Assembly: GCF_030546645.1 (NCBI RefSeq)
Contig: NZ_JAUOTO010000006.1
Location: forward strand, 310,001 to 374,000
Direction of reading: 5' to 3'
DNA from: Flavitalea plasmicola
Lineage (GTDB): Bacteria; Bacteroidota; Bacteroidia; Chitinophagales; Chitinophagaceae
DNA: 64,000 bases
Shown: positions 48,812 through 55,812 of the stretch, piece by piece
Numbering within the stretch: the first letter of the stretch is position 1
How the letters are laid out: the number at the start of each line of letters is the position of its first letter
Program-made: the position numbers and the translations under genes
The notes under the pieces: model-generated
Database searches by the model: none
The model's input: only the letters and a program-made list of their open reading frames with translations
What the model was told of the DNA's origin: nothing

Positions 48812-49654
48812 ATGTACAACAATAATTTAACCATAAAGCCGGCGATGTGTTTGCTTGCCGCCTTCACCCTGGCCATGGTTTCCTGCCAGAAAAAATTCGA
48901 CCCGAAAAGCTATGCGCCTAAAGAAACTTTCGGGGGTTATGCCACTTCCAACGAGGTCGCAGCCTCGGACCTGGTAGCGCATTTCGCCTTTGAAGGCAAC
49001 TTGGTAGACAGCGTAAGCAATACCGCCGCTACCAACCACGGCACTTCCAATGGCACAGGTATCAAAGGCCAGGGTTTGCTGGTAGGCCTGAATAACTACA
49101 CCCTATTTACACCCACGGATGCTATTAAAAACCTTCAAAGTTTTACCATCTCCTTTTGGGTCAATACGCCCATCAATACCACCGGCATCCAGGAACCCGT
49201 CTGTTTCGTCAATCCTGCCAAGTTCTGGAGCAATATGGACATTTACTTTGACGGACAGTCGGATGCTACTTCCAAACTTAAGATGCACTTGTTCAACACG
49301 GCAGAACAGGACGGCTGGTTCGATCAATGGTCCATCGCCAATCCCTGGGATAAATGGCTCCATATAACTTTCACCTATGACCTCGCCTCCGAAAAAGTAG
49401 CCTTCTATGTCAATGGCGCATTGGTAGGATCAGCCACAAAGACAGGCTTCGGTACGCCCAACTTCGCTAACGTCCCGGTCATCGTCTTTGGCACGGTACA
49501 GTTCATGACAGACCCTAACCTCACCACTGGCGCCGATCCCCAATCCTGGGCAAGCTTCCTGCTGGGCGTCATGGATGAGCTGAGGATCTATAAAAAAGCC
49601 CTCAGCGCAGACGACGTAAAAGCCCTCTACAACCTGGAGAACCTGGGTAAATAA
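48812..49654 (+). CDS. LamG/concanavalin-A-like lectin lipoprotein (PUL-2)
   Basis: A 280-residue lipoprotein (AMVSC signal). The mature part is a LamG-type jelly roll: LVAHFAFEGNLVDSVSN, SFTISFWVNTP, KWLHITFTYDLASEKVAFYV and the closing GVMDELRIYKKALSADDVKALYN. Such modules bind glycans without cleaving them, and it occupies the SusE position. A strong terminator follows, so later enzymes need their own promoter or antitermination. Confidence 0.85.
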   Translation: MYNNNLTIKPAMCLLAAFTLAMVSCQKKFDPKSYAPKETFGGYATSNEVAASDLVAHFAFEGNLVDSVSNTAATNHGTSNGTGIKGQGLLVGLNNYTLFTPTDAIKNLQSFTISFWVNTPINTTGIQEPVCFVNPAKFWSNMDIYFDGQSDATSKLKMHLFNTAEQDGWFDQWSIANPWDKWLHITFTYDLASEKVAFYVNGALVGSATKTGFGTPNFANVPVIVFGTVQFMTDPNLTTGADPQSWASFLLGVMDELRIYKKALSADDVKALYNLENLGK

Positions 49655-49666
49655 ATTGATCTCACG

Positions 49667-49707
49667 GAGGAGCTGCCCGCCTCACCGAAAGGCAGCTCCT
49701 CTTTTTT
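49667..49707 (+). terminator. Strong intrinsic terminator within PUL-2
   Basis: GAGGAGCTGCC and GGCAGCTCCTC pair perfectly around a 13-base loop and run into CTTTTTT. It lies between the LamG gene and the first GH144 gene. TATTTGTT just before the ATG at 49719 could belong to a fresh promoter, but its closeness to the start makes that weak. Confidence 0.85.
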
Positions 49708-49718
49708 CCATATTTGTT

Positions 49719-51401
49719 ATGAAGCAACCTGGCTTATTTTTCACTGTCACCATTTTCCTTCTGCTGGCCGCCTGCAAAAAAAGCGGCAACGCGACGACGA
49801 CGCCCCCACCCACCGAGCCTCCGGCTTCCTTCAGCTTCAATAGCCTGAAAGTCAACGGCGCCTACAAAGGCCTTACCTACTACGGCGTCAATCCCTCTCC
49901 CGTCCTCCAGCTCTCCTTCCTGGCGCCCATCGATCACGCCAGTGTGAATACCGCCGTTACCCTAAAGACCAGCGCCGGCGTGGGTGTCACCTACACCACC
50001 TCCTACGCCAACAGTGACAGCACCATCATTATCCAGCCCGCCTCGCCGCTGCAGGCGATCACCAAATATGTATTAGGCGTCACCACGGCGCTGCAATCAA
50101 AGTCCAAAGGCTCGCTGCAGTCGCCCATCACCGTCAGCCTCACCACCGCCATCGATTCCGCCGATAAATTCCCCCGCATCTCCGACGACGCCCTGCTGGA
50201 CAAGGTCCAGGCCCAAACCCTTAAATATTTCTATGACTTCGGTCATCCCGTCAGCGGCCTGGCCCGCGAACGCACCAGCTCCGGGGACCTCGTGACCTCC
50301 GGCGGCAGCGGCTTCGGCATCATGGCCATGCTGGCAGCCGCCCAACGCAATTTTATCACCCGCACACAAGCCCTGAACCGCATAGACACCATCGTCACCT
50401 TCCTCACCGATAAGACCACCCGCTATCACGGCGCCTTCTCCCACTGGATCAACGGCGCCACCGGCGCCACCATCCCCTTCGGCACACAGGACAATGGCGG
50501 CGACATCGTGGAAACTGCTTACATGCTGCAAGGCCTGCTCTGCGCCCGGCAATATTTCAACAGCACGACAGACGCGAAAGAGATCAGCCTCCGCGGCAGG
50601 ATCAACGACATCTGGAATGCCGTCGACTGGACATGGTACAGGAAAGATGGTCGCAATATCCTCTACTGGAACTGGAGCCCGGATTATAACTGGGCCATCA
50701 ACACGCCGGTGAAAGGCTGGAACGAAGCCCTCATCACCTATGTCCTGGCAGCTTCCTCCGCCAACTACGCCATCCCAAAAACAACATACGACAGTGGCTG
50801 GGCAGCCAACGGAGCCATCCGCAACGGGAGCACCTATTATGGCACCGTCCTTCCATTGGGTCCCGGTTTCGGCGGCCCCCTGTTCTTTGCCCACTATTCC
50901 TTTTTAGGCATCGACCCTCACGGCCTCTCCGACGCCTACGCCAACTACTGGACACAGGACACCGCCCATGCCCGTATCAACTATAATTATTGTGTGGCCA
51001 ACCCCCAGGGCTTTTATGGCTACAGCGCCCAATGCTGGGGACTCACTGCCAGCGATGACAACATCAGCGGATACGCCGCCCACTCGCCGACCAATGACCT
51101 GGGGATCATCGCACCAACCGCCGCGATTTCCTCCCTGCCCTTTACACCCACCGAGTCCCTCAACGCCTTACGCTTCTTTTATTATACCTTGGGAGACAAA
51201 GCCTGGGGACAGTATGGCTTTGTCGATGCCTTTAACCTGGTCAACCCCTGGTTCGACACAGACTGCCTGGCCATCGATCAGGGACCTGAAATGGTGATGA
51301 TAGAGAACTATAGGTCCGGCCTCCTGTGGCACCTTTTCATGAGCTGCCCCGAAGTGCAGACAGGACTGAAGAAGCTGGGCTTTCAGGGCCCGGGACTCTA
51401 A
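49719..51401 (+). CDS. GH144 endo-beta-1,2-glucanase-type enzyme with N-terminal Ig-like domain (PUL-2)
   Basis: The ATG at 49719 gives a 560-residue lipoprotein (FLLLAAC). Residues about 35-150 form an Ig-like (Big_5-type) domain, and the rest is the glycoamylase-like (PF10091) alpha/alpha barrel: VSGLARERTSS, GGSGFGIMAM, DIVETAYMLQGLLCARQYF, YNWAINTPVKGWNEALITYV, ENYRSGLLWHLFMSCPEVQ. This family is GH144, whose founding member is an endo-beta-1,2-glucanase from Chitinophaga. It is the only one of the three here with the Ig domain and without a repeat linker. Confidence 0.88.
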   Translation: MKQPGLFFTVTIFLLLAACKKSGNATTTPPPTEPPASFSFNSLKVNGAYKGLTYYGVNPSPVLQLSFLAPIDHASVNTAVTLKTSAGVGVTYTTSYANSDSTIIIQPASPLQAITKYVLGVTTALQSKSKGSLQSPITVSLTTAIDSADKFPRISDDALLDKVQAQTLKYFYDFGHPVSGLARERTSSGDLVTSGGSGFGIMAMLAAAQRNFITRTQALNRIDTIVTFLTDKTTRYHGAFSHWINGATGATIPFGTQDNGGDIVETAYMLQGLLCARQYFNSTTDAKEISLRGRINDIWNAVDWTWYRKDGRNILYWNWSPDYNWAINTPVKGWNEALITYVLAASSANYAIPKTTYDSGWAANGAIRNGSTYYGTVLPLGPGFGGPLFFAHYSFLGIDPHGLSDAYANYWTQDTAHARINYNYCVANPQGFYGYSAQCWGLTASDDNISGYAAHSPTNDLGIIAPTAAISSLPFTPTESLNALRFFYYTLGDKAWGQYGFVDAFNLVNPWFDTDCLAIDQGPEMVMIENYRSGLLWHLFMSCPEVQTGLKKLGFQGPGL

Positions 51402-51430
51402 GCCGATTGTAAGAACTTTGAATCGTCATT

Positions 51431-52669
51431 ATGTTGAAAAGAGTATGCCGTCATAGATCTTTATGGGTTATCTCAGCCATCATCATAGGGGCGCTCGTAT
51501 GCATTGAATGCACCAACTTGCAGACAGGCCGCGCTGCCATGCCCCGTTCCCAGGCACAATACAGCGAATATGCCGGGTCGCAGGCCTGTGCCGCCTGTCA
51601 CAAAAACATCTATGACACGCATATCCGCACCGCCCATTTTCATACTTCCGAACAGGCCAATGAGCGCAACGTGAAAGGCAGCTTCGAAAAAGGGAAAAAT
51701 ACTTTTCAATTCAGCGACCATGAATATGTAGCCATGGAACGGCGTAATGGACGCCTTTACCAGGTGGACTATGTCAATGGAAAAGAAGATGGGGCGCAGC
51801 CCATGGATATTACCACCGGCTCGGGCAAGAGAGGACAGACCTATCTGTACTGGGAAGAGAACAAACTGTTTCAGCTGCCCATCTCTTATTTCACGTCATT
51901 GGATCAATGGACGAATAGCCCTGGCTACGCCAACAAGGTCGTGTTCAACCGGCCCATCACCACCCGTTGCCTGGAATGCCATAGCACCTGGTTTCAGAAG
52001 GCCCCGGATGATCAGGCCGGGAACGACGAATTCTCCAAGACCAACATCATCTATGGAGTGGATTGTGAGAAATGCCACGGGCCCGGTGTCCGCCACATAG
52101 CGTTCCATAAGGATAACCCCGCCGAAAAACAGGCCCGCTTTATCATCAACACCAATAAATTGACGAGACAGCAAAACCTGGACCTGTGCAGACTATGCCA
52201 CGGGGGAAAGCTGGTAAAGATCCGGCCCTCCTTCACCTTCAGGGCAGGGGACTCCTTATCCGGGTTCTTCGTCATTCCCCCCGACTACCCGGACCCGAAT
52301 GGCATAGACGTACATGGTAACCAATACGGATTGCTCGCTTCCAGCAAATGTTTTCGGGGCAGCCAAATGACCTGTGTCACCTGCCATAACCCCCACAGGA
52401 ACGAAGAAGGGATGCTGGCAGAATTTTCCGCAAAATGCATGAATTGTCACAACACCGAACATCAAAGCTTCTGCAAACTAAAACACCAGGAAAAATATAA
52501 TATCACGGCCGACTGTATCGACTGCCATATGCCCGAATTGAATTCAAAGGCAATTACAGTCCTGCTGCAGGGCGCGAGTATGCCGGCGCCGGCCTCCATG
52601 CGCACGCATTATATCACCGTCTATCCTGAAGAAACAAAAAAATATCTGGCACAACACAAACACCAATAA
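51431..52669 (+). CDS. Seven-haem c-type cytochrome
   Basis: A 412-residue exported or membrane-anchored protein. One N-terminal hydrophobic segment (LWVISAIIIGALVCIE) precedes seven CxxCH haem sites: CAACH, CLECH, CEKCH, CRLCH, CVTCH, CMNCH and CIDCH, in the order of the cytochrome c554-like family. The spacing of the last four is regular. It should carry electrons in the periplasm or at the surface. Its place between two GH144 genes, in the same direction with 29-bp and 26-bp gaps, is unusual for a PUL. An oxidative role in glucan breakdown is possible but not shown. Confidence 0.88.
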   Translation: MLKRVCRHRSLWVISAIIIGALVCIECTNLQTGRAAMPRSQAQYSEYAGSQACAACHKNIYDTHIRTAHFHTSEQANERNVKGSFEKGKNTFQFSDHEYVAMERRNGRLYQVDYVNGKEDGAQPMDITTGSGKRGQTYLYWEENKLFQLPISYFTSLDQWTNSPGYANKVVFNRPITTRCLECHSTWFQKAPDDQAGNDEFSKTNIIYGVDCEKCHGPGVRHIAFHKDNPAEKQARFIINTNKLTRQQNLDLCRLCHGGKLVKIRPSFTFRAGDSLSGFFVIPPDYPDPNGIDVHGNQYGLLASSKCFRGSQMTCVTCHNPHRNEEGMLAEFSAKCMNCHNTEHQSFCKLKHQEKYNITADCIDCHMPELNSKAITVLLQGASMPAPASMRTHYITVYPEETKKYLAQHKHQ

Positions 52670-52695
52670 CGCACCGACGCTATATGATACCAGGC

Positions 52696-54075
52696 ATGAA
52701 AAAAAAACATCCGCTGCTCCTCCTGACGCTGACCCTTGGTTTAATGGCGATGCCCTGCTCGCCTTCACGCGCCCAGCAGTCCGCCGCGCCCCGGTCCCAG
52801 GCTCACAGCTCACAGCTCACGGCTCACAGCTCTTTGCCCGTCCTCTCCGACTCCGCCTTGCTGGAGCTGACAGAGAAACAAACCTTCAAATACTTCTGGG
52901 ATTTTGCCCATCCCATCAGCGGCCTGGCCCGTGAGCGGAGCAATTCTACTTTCGACTATGGCCCCGAAGTGGTCACCACAGGGGGCTCCGGCTTCGGCAT
53001 CATGGCCATCATCGTAGGGGCAGAGCGGAAGTTCATCACCCGCGACCAGGCCGTCGATCGCCTGTCGAAGATCCTGCGCTTTCTCGTGAAAGCGGACAGC
53101 TACCATGGCATCTTCCCTCATTGGCTCAACGGCGAAACCGGTAAGACCATCCCCTTCAGTCGCAAGGACGATGGCGCAGATCTGGTGGAGACCTCCTATC
53201 TGCTGGAAGGCCTGCTTTGCGCAAGACAATATTTCAATGGTTCCAACAGCAAAGAGACCGAACTGCGCAACAAGATCAACTGGCTCTGGAACGAAGCCGA
53301 ATTCAGCTGGCATACGCGCGGCGGTATGGATTTGCTCTACTGGCACTGGAGTCCCAACAACGGATGGAGCATGAACTTCGAGCTGCGCGGCTGGAACGAG
53401 ACCCTCATCACCTACATCCTGGCAGCATCTTCCCCCCGGTACGCCATCGACCCGAAAGTATACCATCACTGCTGGGCGGAAAGCAACCACTTCTATAATG
53501 GACGCTCGTATTACGGCATCACCCTTCCCTTAGGCTTCCCTTATGGCGGCCCCTTATTCTTCGCGCACTATTCTTTCCTGGGCCTCGATCCAAGGGGACT
53601 GAAAGATCAATATGCCGACTACTGGGAGCAAAATAAGAATCACACGTTGATCAACCGGGAACACTGTGTTCGTAATCCCAATCATTTTAAAGGCTATGGC
53701 CCCGACTGCTGGGGACTGACGGCCAGTGACAACTACGAGGGGTATGATGCCCATTCACCCGATAACGACCTGGCCGTGATCACCCCTTCCGCAGCGCTGT
53801 CCTCCTTCCCCTATACACCGGAATATTCCATGCAGGCACTAAAATATTTCTACAACAAGGTAGGGGACAAAGTCTGGGGCCAGTACGGGTTCACCGACGC
53901 CTTCAGCGAAGAAAAAAACTGGTATGCCACAGAATACCTCGCCATCGACCAGGGCCCGGAGATCGTCATGATCGAGAACTACCGTTCCGGTCTCCTGTGG
54001 CGCCTCTTTATGAGCTGCCCCGAGATCCAGACAGGCCTTCGCAGATTGGGATTTCAAAGCCCCTGGTTAAAATAA
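52696..54075 (+). CDS. GH144 beta-1,2-glucanase-type enzyme with heptamer-repeat linker (PUL-2)
   Basis: A 459-residue secreted enzyme from the ATG at 52696 (the ATG four codons earlier is less likely). The signal peptide ends near SPSRAQ, followed by a short Ser/His linker encoded by period-7 DNA repeats. The GH144 barrel follows: ISGLARERSNS, TTGGSGFGIMAI, GADLVETSYLLEGLLCARQYF, YWHWSPNNGWSMNFELRGWNE and ENYRSGLLWRLFMSCPEIQ. It is a close paralogue of its two neighbours. Periplasmic or surface action on beta-1,2-glucan is expected from the family. Confidence 0.87.
   Translation: MKKKHPLLLLTLTLGLMAMPCSPSRAQQSAAPRSQAHSSQLTAHSSLPVLSDSALLELTEKQTFKYFWDFAHPISGLARERSNSTFDYGPEVVTTGGSGFGIMAIIVGAERKFITRDQAVDRLSKILRFLVKADSYHGIFPHWLNGETGKTIPFSRKDDGADLVETSYLLEGLLCARQYFNGSNSKETELRNKINWLWNEAEFSWHTRGGMDLLYWHWSPNNGWSMNFELRGWNETLITYILAASSPRYAIDPKVYHHCWAESNHFYNGRSYYGITLPLGFPYGGPLFFAHYSFLGLDPRGLKDQYADYWEQNKNHTLINREHCVRNPNHFKGYGPDCWGLTASDNYEGYDAHSPDNDLAVITPSAALSSFPYTPEYSMQALKYFYNKVGDKVWGQYGFTDAFSEEKNWYATEYLAIDQGPEIVMIENYRSGLLWRLFMSCPEIQTGLRRLGFQSPWLK
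52794..52835 (+). repeat. Period-7 tandem repeat in the second GH144 gene
   Basis: Six consecutive heptamers in phase: GGTCCCA, GCTCACA, GCTCACA, GCTCACG, GCTCACA, GCTCTTT. They encode the linker AHSSQLTAHSS behind the signal peptide. The unit is the same as in 54123-54248 and 61616-61650. Confidence 0.8.
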
Positions 54076-54082
54076 TTATACC

Positions 54083-55591
54083 ATGCGTCACTCAATATCT
54101 TTCATTCTCCTGCTATCAGCAAGCTTCCCGCTCACCGCTCAAAGCTTCCCGCTCACGGCTCAAAGCTCGCAGCTCGCAGCTCACAGCTCGCAGCTGGTAT
54201 CTCACAGCTCGTCGCTAGCAGCTCACCGCTCGCAGCCCACGACTCGCCGCGGCCCCAACGGCATCCCCCCCGTCGGCGTTATAAAAGGGCTCTCCGACTC
54301 CGCCCTGCTGGACGTGATCCAACGCCAGACCTTCCGCTATTTCTGGCACTACGCCCATCCTGTCAGCGGCCTGGCAAGAGAAAGAGACAACACCGTAAAA
54401 GCAGAATACTACTGGGACTATATCAACGAAGCCTATGACGAGCCGAACTTCAGCCGACATACTTTCGGAGAGGAAGCCTGCGCCATCGGTGGCACCGGCT
54501 TCGGCATTCTTTCCACTATCGTAGCCGTACAAAGAAAATGGATAGGACGGGACACGGCTCTCCGCCGCCTGGTAAAGATCGCCGACTTTCTCATCAAAGC
54601 CGACTGCTACCACGGCATCTATCCCCATTTCATGAATGGCGCCACCGGCAGGACCATTCCCTTTGGACGGCTGGATGACGGCGCAGACATCGTAGAGACC
54701 TCCTACCTCCTCATGGGCTTCCTCTGCGCAAAAGAATATTTCAACGGCAATACGCCCCTGGAAAAATATTTCCGCAACAGGGTGACACAGATGTGGACCG
54801 CCGCCAACTGGAACTGGCATAGCAAGGGCGAGGATAAATTACTCTACTGGCACTGGAGCCCCGCTAACGGCTTCGACATGAATTTCCCCGTATATGGATG
54901 GGACGAAGCCCTGATCACTTACATCGTTTCGGCTTCCTCGCCAACACATCCCATTTCCAAAGAGCTATATGAGCATTGCTGGGTAGAGAGTCAGTCCTGG
55001 GCCAATGGGAAATCTTATTACGGTATCAAGCTCCCCCTGGGTAATTTCGAAGGCGGCGGCCCCCTGTTCTTCGAACAGTATACTTTCATGGGCATCGATC
55101 CCAATGGCCTGCGGGACGATAAAGGCATCGACTATGCGGAACAGACCAGGAATCACACCCTGATCAATCGCGCCTATTGCATCGATAATCCGAAAAAATA
55201 CAAAGGCTATGGGGCCAATTGCTGGGGACTGACTGCAGGCGATAGCTATAAAGGCTACGTTGCCCATTGCCCGCAAGAGGATATGGGAGTCATACAGCCG
55301 ACGGCAGCCCTTTCCTCCTTTCCTTTTACGCCCGAATACAGTATGCAGGCCCTGAAGCATTTTTATGAGGACCTCGGCGACAGGATCTGGGGGCCTTATG
55401 GTTTTGCCGATGGTTTCAGCCAGTCGAAGGATTGGTATGCAAAGACCCATCTCGCCATAGACCAGGGACCCATCGTCGTGATGATCGAGAACTATCGCAG
55501 CGGCCTGATCTGGCGCCTGTTCATGCATATTCCGGACATACAGAACGGGTTGAAGAAATTAGGCTTCCAAAGCCCTTACATAAAACAATAG
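54083..55591 (+). CDS. GH144-like enzyme with long heptamer-repeat linker and insertion (PUL-2)
   Basis: A 502-residue secreted enzyme. Signal MRHSISFILLLSASFPLTAQ, then a 42-residue low-complexity linker (SSQLAAH, SSQLVSH, SSSLAAH units), then the GH144 barrel with VSGLARERDNT, GGTGFGILST, DIVETSYLLMGFLCAKEYF and ENYRSGLIWRLFMHIPDIQ. Relative to its two paralogues it has about 25 extra residues after LARER (YYWDYINEAYDEPNFSRH), near the expected active-site end, so its specificity may differ. The start lies 7 bp after the previous stop, so the genes are coupled. Confidence 0.85.
   Translation: MRHSISFILLLSASFPLTAQSFPLTAQSSQLAAHSSQLVSHSSSLAAHRSQPTTRRGPNGIPPVGVIKGLSDSALLDVIQRQTFRYFWHYAHPVSGLARERDNTVKAEYYWDYINEAYDEPNFSRHTFGEEACAIGGTGFGILSTIVAVQRKWIGRDTALRRLVKIADFLIKADCYHGIYPHFMNGATGRTIPFGRLDDGADIVETSYLLMGFLCAKEYFNGNTPLEKYFRNRVTQMWTAANWNWHSKGEDKLLYWHWSPANGFDMNFPVYGWDEALITYIVSASSPTHPISKELYEHCWVESQSWANGKSYYGIKLPLGNFEGGGPLFFEQYTFMGIDPNGLRDDKGIDYAEQTRNHTLINRAYCIDNPKKYKGYGANCWGLTAGDSYKGYVAHCPQEDMGVIQPTAALSSFPFTPEYSMQALKHFYEDLGDRIWGPYGFADGFSQSKDWYAKTHLAIDQGPIVVMIENYRSGLIWRLFMHIPDIQNGLKKLGFQSPYIKQ
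54123..54248 (+). repeat. Eighteen-unit heptanucleotide tandem repeat in a coding region
   Basis: The 126 bases divide exactly into 18 heptamers in one unbroken phase, mostly GCTCRCA variants (GCTTCCC, GCTCACC, GCTCAAA, GCTCGCA, GCTCACA, GCTCGTC). Because 7 is not a multiple of 3, gain or loss of one unit shifts the reading frame of the enzyme, while three units (21 nt) add seven residues, which is the visible protein period. Confidence 0.88.
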
Positions 55592-55593
55592 CC

Positions 55594-55812
55594 ATGCAAG
55601 ACATCTCCCGCCAGCAATTCCTGCAAACCACCGCCATGGCCGGCGCCGCATGGATGCTGTCCTCTTTGGAAGGCCTGGCTGCGCAGACGCCGGACCGTCG
55701 TCTCAAAATTGAGACCATAGGTTGCGATAGTGTGAGCCACCGCTACATACCGCACCTGAAGGCCCCTCCGCTCCCGGAGATAGTAAGTCTCTGTGATATA
55801 AAATATGACAGG
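55594..55812 (+). pseudogene. Truncated 5' end of a Gfo/Idh/MocA-family oxidoreductase gene
   Basis: MQDISRQQFLQTTAMAGAAW resembles a Tat signal but has RQ in place of the twin arginine. It is followed by RLKIETIGCDSVSHRYIPHL and PEIVSLCDIKYDR, the first beta-alpha-beta of an NAD(P)-binding domain. The second glycine of GxGxxx is replaced by Asp (GCDS). The rest of the enzyme is absent: at about residue 73 the frame passes into the GH43-like gene. Export defect, damaged nucleotide loop and truncation all indicate a dead remnant. Confidence 0.7.

Noticed and set aside
55432-55593. Upstream start that would lengthen the GH43-like fusion by 54 codons
   Set aside because: That part lies within the end of the GH144 gene in another frame and has no protein character; the ATG at 55594 is a better start.
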